Shown piece after piece: positions 41,054 through 47,333 of a DNA stretch of 47,333 bases; positions within the stretch are counted from its first letter, which is position 1; every line of letters starts with the position of its first letter. The DNA is from Alphaproteobacteria bacterium. GTDB taxonomy: Bacteria > Pseudomonadota > Alphaproteobacteria > UBA9219. The notes below the pieces were generated by a model, which was not told the origin of the DNA, did no database searches, and was given only the letters and a program-made list of their open reading frames with translations. The stretch lies in NCBI GenBank assembly GCA_028691835.1, contig JAQUYN010000002.1, positions 1 to 47,333 on the forward strand. Direction: 5' to 3'. Position numbers and translations under genes: made by a program.

Positions 41054-42736
41054 GTGCCAAAGCTTGGCTGTAGTATTTCGTCAAAGCTGTACTTGATCGT
41101 TGCCATGGGCATCGCGTGTTCCGCGCTCCCCATGATCTCCTCATACAGAGGCTCGCAAACGATCACGACCGCCAGCAACGCCGTTTATGAAATCGGCATG
41201 AATGGCTCTGAACAGGCCTTCAACTACAAGCTCGATTTTGAAAAAGCGCGGGCCTTGATCTCCAATAGCGTATCCGAAATGGATTTGGATAAGCAGAAGA
41301 TATTTAAACAAAGCTATTCCGACATTATCAAGCAAATGGGCGCCCAACTGAAGAACAGCGCCAAAGAAGGGGCGGTCGGGGCAAAAGAGGCGGCCAATAT
41401 CGAAAAGGGCCTGATCTCCTTTGATAAAACAGCCGCCAAGATCTTTGATCTGGCTTCCGTTCTGGCTCAGGAGCAGGCCAACCAGCTTGTCAATGATGAA
41501 CTTACGCCCAGAGAAAAGGCAACGAGGGAAGCTATCGATGCCTATGCCGTTGTGCAAAAAGAACAAGCCCTTTCCAGCGTGGCGGAGCTGAAAGACGTTA
41601 GCCACTCCATGTTTCTTTTCTCTCTCTTTGTTGGGGGGCTGTCGGGGGGCGTTCTTGCTTTCGTTGGCATTACCCTTGCGCTTGGCATTTCGCGCCGCGT
41701 TCAAGGGCTGACCGCCTCTATGAAGGGGCTTGCCGAAGGGAAACTGGATACGCGCGTCCCAGATGTGGATCGGTTTGATGAAATTGGAAACATGGCGAAA
41801 TCCGTTGAGGTTTTCAAAAAAAGCGCCATCGACAAAAAACGCATCGAATCCGAGCTTGAAGACAATAAGCGCCGCACAGAGGAAGAACGTCGCGCCGTGA
41901 TGATGGGCATGGCTAATGACTTTGAGCAAAGCGTTGGGCAAATCGTCGACATTGTTGCGACTTCGGCGAGCGAGCTTCAAACAAACGCCAAACATTTGTC
42001 GGAGATGGCGGATCAGTCCAGCCAGCAATCGGCTGCGGTCGCGTCTGCGACAGAAGAAGCTTCTGTCAGCGTTCAAACCGTGGCTTCCGCCGCCGAAGAA
42101 CTCTCGGCGTCAATCGGCGAAATCAACCGCCAGGTTGCGGAATCCTCCCGCGTCGCGCAGGAGGCTGTCGAAGAAATCAAGCACACGAACACCACCGTCG
42201 CGACTTTGTCGGAAGCGGCGACCCAAATCGGGGATGTCGTCAAATTGATTCAAGACATTGCCGAGCAAACGAACCTTCTGGCGCTTAACGCGACCATTGA
42301 GGCCGCGCGCGCCGGGGAGGCCGGAAAGGGCTTTGCCGTTGTCGCCTCCGAGGTCAAGAACCTCGCGAACCAGACGGCGCGGGCGACCGAAGAGATCGCG
42401 CAAAAGATTGTAACCGTTCAAAGCGTTTCGGATGCGGCGGTCAAGGCAATCAAGGGCATCGGCGTGACCATCGATAAGATCGATGAGATCTCAGGCGTTA
42501 TCGCAAACGCGATCCGGCAACAGACGGCCGCAACGCAAGAGATATCCAATAACGTTCAGCAAGCCTCGGCCGGAACCAGCGAAGTGTCGAGCAGCATTAT
42601 AACGGTGACAAGCGCGGCCACAGAATCTCGAAGCGCCGCAGATTCCGTGTTCAAGGCCTCGGGCGATCTCTTCAAGCAGTCCGAACGGCTGCGCGGCGAA
42701 GTGTATGGCTTCCTCAATAAAGTCAGACAGGGGTAA
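41054..42736 (+). CDS. Methyl-accepting chemotaxis protein with four-helix-type sensor
   Basis: The 560 aa receptor starts with GTG (GAGGG site 6 nt upstream). It has a first membrane span ([20 protein letters not shown]), a mostly helical periplasmic domain (about residues 33-180) that fits a four-helix-bundle sensor, and a second span ([19 protein letters not shown]). A HAMP domain follows ([17 protein letters not shown]), and the signalling tip [34 protein letters not shown] is intact. No CheR-binding pentapeptide is present at the C-terminus. The orphan PstS-like gene just upstream may supply its ligand. It converges on the second receptor gene across a 542-bp repeat-rich gap. Confidence 0.93.
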   Translation: MPKLGCSISSKLYLIVAMGIACSALPMISSYRGSQTITTASNAVYEIGMNGSEQAFNYKLDFEKARALISNSVSEMDLDKQKIFKQSYSDIIKQMGAQLKNSAKEGAVGAKEAANIEKGLISFDKTAAKIFDLASVLAQEQANQLVNDELTPREKATREAIDAYAVVQKEQALSSVAELKDVSHSMFLFSLFVGGLSGGVLAFVGITLALGISRRVQGLTASMKGLAEGKLDTRVPDVDRFDEIGNMAKSVEVFKKSAIDKKRIESELEDNKRRTEEERRAVMMGMANDFEQSVGQIVDIVATSASELQTNAKHLSEMADQSSQQSAAVASATEEASVSVQTVASAAEELSASIGEINRQVAESSRVAQEAVEEIKHTNTTVATLSEAATQIGDVVKLIQDIAEQTNLLALNATIEAARAGEAGKGFAVVASEVKNLANQTARATEEIAQKIVTVQSVSDAAVKAIKGIGVTIDKIDEISGVIANAIRQQTAATQEISNNVQQASAGTSEVSSSIITVTSAATESRSAADSVFKASGDLFKQSERLRGEVYGFLNKVRQG

Positions 42737-42763
42737 TTCGCCACAGACCCGCTAATAAAAAAA

Positions 42764-42785
42764 GCCCCCAAGTGGGGGCCCTTTT
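42764..42785 (+). terminator. Rho-independent terminator of the first receptor gene
   Basis: GCCCCC and GGGGGC form a 6-bp stem around AAGT, followed by CCTTTT. It lies 28 bp after the stop at 42736 and is followed directly by TGGCGGAG. Confidence 0.8.
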
Positions 42786-42895
42786 AATGGCGGAGAGGAT
42801 GAGATGTGCTCGCTGCGGCCTTACGGCCTTGCTGCGCGGCAAACGCTAAGCTCGACCTTCGCCTACGGCTTGGTCTTGCTAAGCTTTTTGTGATC

Positions 42896-42920
42896 AAAAA
42901 CGTGCTTGGGGCACGTTTTT
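42896..42920. terminator. Perfect 10-bp hairpin with A- and T-tracts
   Basis: AAAAACGTGC (42896-42905) pairs with GCACGTTTTT (42911-42920). The A/T ends allow termination on both strands between the convergent receptor genes. Confidence 0.55.
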
Positions 42921-42958
42921 GCCCCTTCGGGCGCCCGCGCCGTTGGCGCGATGCGTCC

Positions 42959-43001
42959 AAATCCGCTTACTTATTCTTGCGCTTCGCGCAAACGCGGATT
43001 T
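42959..43001. repeat. Two-tier palindrome
   Basis: AAATCCGC (42959-42966) pairs with GCGGATTT (42994-43001) and encloses TTGCGC/GCGCAA (42977-42982, 42986-42991). The shape resembles repetitive intergenic palindromic elements. Confidence 0.5.
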
Positions 43002-43044
43002 GTCGAACTTGGTGTGGTCCGTTCACAGCACCCATTCCGCCATT

Positions 43045-43072
43045 AAAAAAGGGCCCGATTGGGCCCATTTTT
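43045..43072. terminator. Bidirectional GGGCCC hairpin
   Basis: Two GGGCCC blocks around GATT form a stem bounded by AAAAAA and TTTTT. It can terminate from either side and is followed by TGGCGGAG, as at 42788 and 45617. Confidence 0.7.
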
Positions 43073-43074
43073 AA

Positions 43075-43130
43075 TGGCGGAGCGGACGTTACGTGGCAGC
43101 GAACATGCTCCAAATTAACTCGTTGATTGT
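43075..43130. repeat. TGGCGG intergenic repeat, copy 2
   Basis: TGGCGGAGCGGACGTTAC continues to GCAGCGAACATGCTCC and a TTGATTGT tail. It is most like copy 3; the similarity to copy 3 continues beyond the unit through CAAGCC(G/A)TTGATGGTTAATTT. Confidence 0.65.
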
Positions 43131-43278
43131 AAGCAGCTTTATTTTCTTCCGCAAGCCGTTGATGGTTAATTTTAACGTGTCGACTCCCAGTTTTATAACC
43201 CCTTCATAAAGATTAGGCAGGAATCCATCGACATCTTTTCGCAACCTCTTTGTGCGCCATATTATGGTTTCACGACCC

Positions 43279-45258
43279 TCAGATTGATTGGATGCGCGAA
43301 ATAAAGGCCTCCACCTCTTGCTTCAAATCACCTGACTGTGTTGCCAGATTTTTAGCGGCATTTAAAGTTTCTTGGGCTAGGGTTCCCGTCTCCGATGAAG
43401 CTTGCGTAATTTTCACGATACTTGAGGAAACGTCTTGAGTGCCGTGTGATGCCTCATTTATGCTGCGCGAGATTTCTTGAGTTGCAGCGCGCTGTTCCTC
43501 AACTGCAGAGGACGAGCTAACCATATACTCATTTATGTTGGAAATGACCTTGCTTATCTGGTCAATGTCTTTGCTTGTGCCGTTCGTTATTTGTTGAATG
43601 TTTGCCACTTGAAGAGAAATCTCCTCGGTCGCCTTGGCTGTCTGATTTGCAAGATTTTTGACTTCCGAAGCAACAACGGCAAAACCCTTGCCTGCTTCAC
43701 CGGCACGTGCGGCTTCAATTGTGGCGTTTAAGGCCAACAGATTTGTTTGGCTTGCTATTTGTTGCACAAGTTCGATGACGGAACCGATTTTCTCCGCTTC
43801 CTGAGAAAGGTTTTTTACTGTTTCGTTGGTTTGGTTGGCTTGCTGGACAGCTTTATCCGCCTCCTTTAGAACAACGGTTACGTGATTGCTGACTTCACTT
43901 ATCGATGCCGTCAATTCCTCTGCCGATGAAGCTACCGTCTGAACGTTTGCGCTTGCCTGCTCCGCGCCCGCCGCTACGGAGGTCGCTTGCTCGCTTGTAT
44001 TTGTGGCATTCTTCGACAAGGTTTCTGACATGGTGTGGAGCTGGTCGGCGGCAGAGGCCACACCGGACACAATCAACGATACGGATTTTTGGAAGGCTTT
44101 TACTTCTTCTTCCAGCTTCTGGGCGCGGGCACCCTGTTTATACTGTTCTGCTTTTTGTTCCTCTGCGAGTTGCTTTCCTTTTATCACGCTCTCTTTAAAT
44201 CGCTCCGCCGCTTGCACCAGATGCCCGATTTCATCTTTTCTTTTTATCGAGGGAATGGTCACAGACAGATCGTTCTGGGCCAGACAATTCATGACATTCG
44301 TGATGCTGGTGATCGGCTTAACGATCGAACGGTTGATAACTGCAATCATGGCAAAAGAGGCCAAGAAGGAAAGAATGCTGATAAATAGAGATATGTAAAT
44401 GGTTTCGCGGAAAGCGGACTCAAACGTGCCGATATCCTGAACAATCTCAATTGCACCGATGGCCTTTCCGGCATAGTCCTTTATCGGCGCAACAAGCACC
44501 GCAACAGCGGTCCCTTCCAAAGAAGTTGTGGAATAAAGACGCTTGCCTGTCATGGCCTCGCTTATATCCTGCGAACTTGCAAGGCCTTGCCCCTTAAGCG
44601 TGGAAGCGAACGATTTAATCGTGTTGTCTTTCTTGTTTTGAAGATAAAACGTAACATCGCACCCATAGGTCGCTTTGATTTTTTCAAAAAAGCTTGATCC
44701 GAAAGAAACGCCAAACTCGACGGATCCAAGATGCTCTTGACCATCCGCGATTGGCTCGATTCCACGAATGCCGAGGCCTGAAACACCGTTTTCTAATCCC
44801 TTGATGGCTTTCTTGCTTGCATTCGTTTCAACGACGGTGGAGCGAAAAGAAGAAAGATCATCGCCAAACTTGTCCTTTTTATTCACACGCAAAAAGGAAG
44901 TGGCCGGAGGTTTATGAAAATGTATCACTTCAAGCGATAGGGGCTTTTCTGTCTTGCTCCATACAGGCCCGAAGGCTGCATATAGCTTTTCCCTATCCGA
45001 CAGTTTCATGGCCTCTATCGCCAGAGGGGAAGCGGCAACGATTGCGGCCATTGATTCAGCGCGTACTGCCTCTGCGTCAAGGGCGATCTCAATAGCCGTC
45101 AAGTTTTTATCGAGCGTTTCGTGAATAGACGATTCTTTTAGTCTTGCCTGAATAACTATATTGCTGGCAGTAAACAGTCCCGAGGCAACCACTATCAATG
45201 CAATGATGTAGAAACCGATACGCTTTCCGATACCGAAGTTATTGAACATAGGTTCCAC
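43279..45258 (-). CDS. Methyl-accepting chemotaxis protein with double-Cache sensor
   Basis: The 659 aa receptor has a first span ([19 protein letters not shown]) and a large periplasmic domain (about residues 40-285). That domain contains [19 protein letters not shown] and [18 protein letters not shown], typical of a dCache_3 module. A second span ([20 protein letters not shown]), a HAMP domain and an intact signalling tip ([30 protein letters not shown]) follow. The small-molecule ligand is unknown. An 11-nt homopolymer lies 60 bp upstream of the start and could switch expression. An alternative start is the ATG three codons in. The gene converges on the other receptor, and the two share only the signalling half. 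Confidence 0.93.
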   Translation of the reverse strand: MEPMFNNFGIGKRIGFYIIALIVVASGLFTASNIVIQARLKESSIHETLDKNLTAIEIALDAEAVRAESMAAIVAASPLAIEAMKLSDREKLYAAFGPVWSKTEKPLSLEVIHFHKPPATSFLRVNKKDKFGDDLSSFRSTVVETNASKKAIKGLENGVSGLGIRGIEPIADGQEHLGSVEFGVSFGSSFFEKIKATYGCDVTFYLQNKKDNTIKSFASTLKGQGLASSQDISEAMTGKRLYSTTSLEGTAVAVLVAPIKDYAGKAIGAIEIVQDIGTFESAFRETIYISLFISILSFLASFAMIAVINRSIVKPITSITNVMNCLAQNDLSVTIPSIKRKDEIGHLVQAAERFKESVIKGKQLAEEQKAEQYKQGARAQKLEEEVKAFQKSVSLIVSGVASAADQLHTMSETLSKNATNTSEQATSVAAGAEQASANVQTVASSAEELTASISEVSNHVTVVLKEADKAVQQANQTNETVKNLSQEAEKIGSVIELVQQIASQTNLLALNATIEAARAGEAGKGFAVVASEVKNLANQTAKATEEISLQVANIQQITNGTSKDIDQISKVISNINEYMVSSSSAVEEQRAATQEISRSINEASHGTQDVSSSIVKITQASSETGTLAQETLNAAKNLATQSGDLKQEVEAFISRIQSI

Positions 45259-45317
45259 CGCCCGTGAACGTTTTTTTGATGGGACGTGCCGAATCGTCCC
45301 CGTTAACCATACTTAAT

Positions 45318-45328
45318 GGGGGGGGGGG
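45318..45328. repeat. G11 homopolymer upstream of the chemoreceptor
   Basis: Eleven consecutive G on the + strand (C on the coding strand) lie 60 bp upstream of the start at 45258. The place is right to alter promoter spacing or the 5' leader by slippage. The run length is seen; phase variation is inference. Confidence 0.7.
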
Positions 45329-45616
45329 TAAACAAGTGGTAAATCACACAACACCATCCTGTTCTGGGGGACCAAGACATTCGCCTAAGCGGGTGTCTAA
45401 CGAAGTTGCTCCTACTTCTCTCTACTGAAAAGTAGGGTTCCGTAGAGAGTTTTTGCATCTCTAACCGTTAATAACCATATTTTTAGAACCCGACTCGAGG
45501 CATTTTTTCCTTATCCAATTCGGATAAATGTCCCCCTTGGTGCAGAATTTTCAATCACTTATAACTTGTTGAAATTGCTAGTATAATTTGACCTTCACCC
45601 ATCCAATTTGGATGGG

Positions 45617-45673
45617 TGGCGGAGGGAATGATACTTGGCAGCGAACATGCTCCAAGTTATCCAATTGATTATG
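45617..45673. repeat. TGGCGG intergenic repeat, copy 3
   Basis: TGGCGGAGGG continues to GGCAGCGAACATGCTCC and an ATTGATTAT tail. It follows a hairpin, as copy 2 does. Like copy 1, it precedes a copy of the 99-bp repeat. Confidence 0.65.
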
Positions 45674-45779
45674 AGCGTTTTTTCTTTATTCCACAAGCCA
45701 TTGATGGTTAATTTGGGTGCGTCCCGATTGTCTTAAAGGAGGGAACTAAAGCCCCCTCCTTCTCTTGTCAAAGGCGTTG

Positions 45780-46373
45780 TCACAAAGGGATGTAGACCCC
45801 ATTTTTCTTCGCTCCACGCCGTTCGATCAAATTGAGTTTGATCATCTCCGCAATGTCGCGCCGTGCCGTCCTCTCCGTGACGCGCCATCTCTTTCTGAGA
45901 CTTTCCGCAGTAGGCGCAAACCCGTCGCGAATCTCAGCTAGAAACCAGCTTTGGCGTTCATTCAAATCATCGGGCCACGGATTTATTGTGACATTTGATG
46001 TGACATCGCTTCCGCCACTTCGGCCAGCTATAGCGCCGTTGTGCGCCTGATTGCCTCCCCCGTTGCGCGCTCTTTCAGAAAGAAAAAACGGGGCCAAGGA
46101 CGCGCACCCAACCTCGACTAAGAAAGCCTCGAACAAGGAAGGAGAAATGCGCACAAGAACAAGAAAATGCGCTGAACTTGGAGTGTTTTGACCATTGTAC
46201 CATTTCTTGACCGCTTCCAGATTGACGTCGATTTCACGACTGATGGCGCGGGCTACAAGCTTCACTTTCGGGAAGTCTTTGCGCAACGCCGTTCTTACCA
46301 TATTGGCAATTTCTTGATCCAAAACGCGAGACGATTTCTTGGGTAAAACTTTACCCATCTTCGAGAAGGACAT
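45780..46373 (-). CDS. Two-domain helix-turn-helix regulator
   Basis: In the 197 aa protein the N-terminal half has a Cro-like helix-turn-helix (KLVARAISREIDVNLEAVKKWYNG, then TPSSAHFLVLVRISP). The linker is glycine/asparagine-rich (residues about 105-130). The C-terminal part is a DeoR-like winged helix (WFLAEIRDGFAPTAESLRKRW followed by RVTERTARRDIAEMIKLNLI). A GGAGAG site precedes the ATG at 46373. It is divergent from the serine recombinase, with an 8-bp palindrome between them, so it may repress the recombinase and itself. The last 33 codons are duplicated at 39765-39863. Confidence 0.75.
   Translation of the reverse strand: MSFSKMGKVLPKKSSRVLDQEIANMVRTALRKDFPKVKLVARAISREIDVNLEAVKKWYNGQNTPSSAHFLVLVRISPSLFEAFLVEVGCASLAPFFLSERARNGGGNQAHNGAIAGRSGGSDVTSNVTINPWPDDLNERQSWFLAEIRDGFAPTAESLRKRWRVTERTARRDIAEMIKLNLIERRGAKKNGVYIPL
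45790..45888. repeat. 99-bp direct repeat, right copy
   Basis: This is the counterpart of 39765-39863 with one mismatch. It lies inside the intact regulator gene, so it is probably the source copy and the left one the derivative. Confidence 0.85.
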
Positions 46374-46406
46374 CTTTTCTCTCCATGTTTAAGTTGACAT
46401 GGAGCA

Positions 46407-46429
46407 ATCGTGCGATGAGTGCGCACGAT
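46407..46429. promoter_or_regulatory. Palindromic operator candidate between regulator and recombinase
   Basis: ATCGTGCG (46407-46414) and CGCACGAT (46422-46429) are perfect arms with a 7-nt spacer. A related CGTGCGCAC follows at about 46457-46465, and a TTGACA box lies at 46394-46399. The arrangement suits repression by the divergent regulator. Confidence 0.5.
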
Positions 46430-46457
46430 CATGTATTCACTATGTTCAGGTTTTCTC

Positions 46458-47333
46458 GTGCGCACAAATGAACATCCCTATGACAATGCTGGGCAAAGCG
46501 AACAGGATGCGCCTGCGTCCCAAGCAGCGATGTATGTCCGCATGTCCACTGATCACCAGAAATACTCGACCGAGAACCAGGCTGATGCGATCAGGGAATA
46601 TGCCGTTCGCCGAAAAATGGAGATCGTCAAGATCTATACGGACTCTGGAAAGAGCGGCCTGAAGCTTGAAGGCCGGGATGCTCTTCAGCAGATGATTGCC
46701 GACGTCCAATCAGGCAATGCGGGCTTTCAGGTCATTCTGGTTTTGGACGTGACGCGCTGGGGACGGTTCCAGGATGCTGACGAAAGCGCCTATTACGAAT
46801 ATATCTGCCGCCGCGCGGGGATTGACGTCCAGTATGTGGCCGAACAGTTTGAAAACGATGGGAGCCCCGTCTCCACCATCGTCAAAGGCGTCAAGCGCGC
46901 TATGGCTGGGGAATATAGCCGTGAGCTGTCCTGCAAGGTGTTTGCTGGCCAATGCCGCCTGATTGAACTTGGTTTTCGACAAGGCGGACCTGCCGGTTAT
47001 GGCCTCCGGCGCGTGCTTGTGGACGAACACAAAAGCCCCAAGAGCGAGCTGAAACGCGGTGAGCACAAGTCTTTGCAAACGGATCGAGTGATCCTTGTCC
47101 CCGGCCCAAAAGAGGAAGTTGAGAACGTCCGGTGGATCTATCGGGCATTTACCGAAGAAGGCCTGCAGGAGAGCGAGATTGCGGCGCGGCTTAATGCTCG
47201 AGGCGTTTTGACGGATCTGGGCCGACCTTGGACACGCGGGACAATCCATGAGGTTCTGATCAACGAGAAATACATCGGCAATAACGTATTCAATCGCAAA
47301 TCCTTCAAGCTGAAAAAACGTCGTGTCACAAAC
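46458..47333 (+). CDS. Large serine recombinase (3' end outside the window)
   Basis: The frame runs off the right edge. Visible are the catalytic domain with the serine in YVRMSTDHQ and ENQADAIREYA. The domain continues with SGKSGLKLEGRDALQQMI, LDVTRWGRFQDADESAYYEY, the ENDGSPVSTIVKGVKRAMAGEYSREL helix region, and the start of the recombinase domain (RLIELGFRQGGPAGYGLRR, then IYRAFTEEGLQESEIAARLN). The GTG at 46458 is preferred over the ATG at 46431, which abuts the palindrome, and the ATG at 46530, which would cut the usual short N-terminal extension. It is a site-specific integrase/invertase type and a likely mobiliser of this island. It belongs to a different subfamily from the remnant at 34852. 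Confidence 0.85.
   Translation, partial: MRTNEHPYDNAGQSEQDAPASQAAMYVRMSTDHQKYSTENQADAIREYAVRRKMEIVKIYTDSGKSGLKLEGRDALQQMIADVQSGNAGFQVILVLDVTRWGRFQDADESAYYEYICRRAGIDVQYVAEQFENDGSPVSTIVKGVKRAMAGEYSRELSCKVFAGQCRLIELGFRQGGPAGYGLRRVLVDEHKSPKSELKRGEHKSLQTDRVILVPGPKEEVENVRWIYRAFTEEGLQESEIAARLNARGVLTDLGRPWTRGTIHEVLINEKYIGNNVFNRKSFKLKKRRVTN

Larger units (their letters stand above)
42737..43278. other. Intergenic gap of hairpins and repeats between convergent receptor genes
   Basis: No gene is visible. The gap holds terminators at 42764-42785 and 43045-43072 and stems at 42896-42920 and 42959-43001. It also holds a partial copy (42788-42795 onward) and a full copy (43075-43130) of the TGGCGGAG repeat, and many short GC palindromes (for example GGCCTTACGGCC). 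Confidence 0.7.
45259..45779. other. Intergenic region with homopolymer and hairpins
   Basis: No gene is visible in this 521-bp gap. It holds the G11 tract, a TTATCC/GGATAA palindrome near 45511-45527, a TATAAT (45582-45587) without a clear -35, a CCCATCC/GGATGGG hairpin at 45598-45616, and copy 3 of the TGGCGG repeat. Confidence 0.65.

Noticed and set aside
41141..42076. 311 aa frame on the - strand
   Set aside because: It is an antisense shadow of the chemoreceptor at 41054, with no recognisable domain.
42788..42840. tRNA-Ser on the - strand
   Set aside because: Only the acceptor-like word is present; the T-loop GTTCGAA box and the cloverleaf are absent.
1..47333. CRISPR array or IS transposase
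   Set aside because: No regularly spaced repeats of CRISPR type and no DDE or HUH transposase motifs were seen on either strand.

Overview
The window looks like an accessory region of an alphaproteobacterial chromosome. The tail genes follow the order seen in alphaproteobacterial siphophages and gene transfer agents (DUF2460, DUF2163, NlpC/P60, hub, DUF2793). The serine recombinases and the homoserine kinase of the aminoglycoside-phosphotransferase type also fit that group. No rRNA, tRNA, CRISPR array or IS transposase was recognised, so the genus is not claimed.

Layout. (1) 1-8.6 kb holds a dense family of one-component regulators. A four-gene operon (unknown small domain, degenerate Nudix, short XRE protein, second copy of the small domain) is followed by nine full-length paralogues of about 220-248 aa. 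Each has an N-terminal XRE helix-turn-helix and a C-terminal, probably phospholipase-D/TrmB-like effector domain. They form two similar modules, each with one + strand gene converging on a - strand operon (of three and four genes), and two more fragments lie at 2-253 and 8602-8904. (2) 8.9-16.0 kb is an operon metK - homoserine kinase - unknown 819 aa protein - metG - GNAT acetyltransferase. (3) 16.3-21.5 kb holds N-acyl-D-amino-acid deacylase, an unknown 469 aa protein and an N-acylamino-acid racemase-like enolase, then metA. MetA, ThrB, MetK and MetG all consume homoserine or methionine, yet the rest of the methionine pathway is absent.

(4) 21.5-32.5 kb is a prophage remnant on the - strand: nested Rz/Rz1, endolysin, holin candidate, tail fibre and tail-tip genes, and tape measure. 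There are no capsid, portal or terminase genes. The hub gene has an in-frame amber codon and the NlpC/P60 gene a one-base frameshift. (5) 32.5-35.96 kb holds a P-loop kinase, a histidine phosphatase and an ABC-F gene cut off by a fused-on serine-recombinase remnant.

(6) 35.96-39.14 kb is a compact - strand operon that I read as an ABC-three-component (ABC-3C) conflict system: a tiny membrane protein, a GRDI-motif protein, a middle component and an SMC/Rad50-like ATPase with a zinc-hook-like CxxC pair. (7) 39.1-45.8 kb holds an orphan PstS-like binding protein and two chemoreceptors, bounded by a 99-bp direct repeat and containing further repeats, hairpins and an 11-G tract upstream of one receptor. 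(8) 45.8-47.3 kb holds a two-domain helix-turn-helix regulator divergent from a large serine recombinase that runs off the window.

The strongest leads are the regulator array beside a homoserine/methionine enzyme cassette, and the four-gene ABC-3C operon with its overlooked 56 aa membrane protein.
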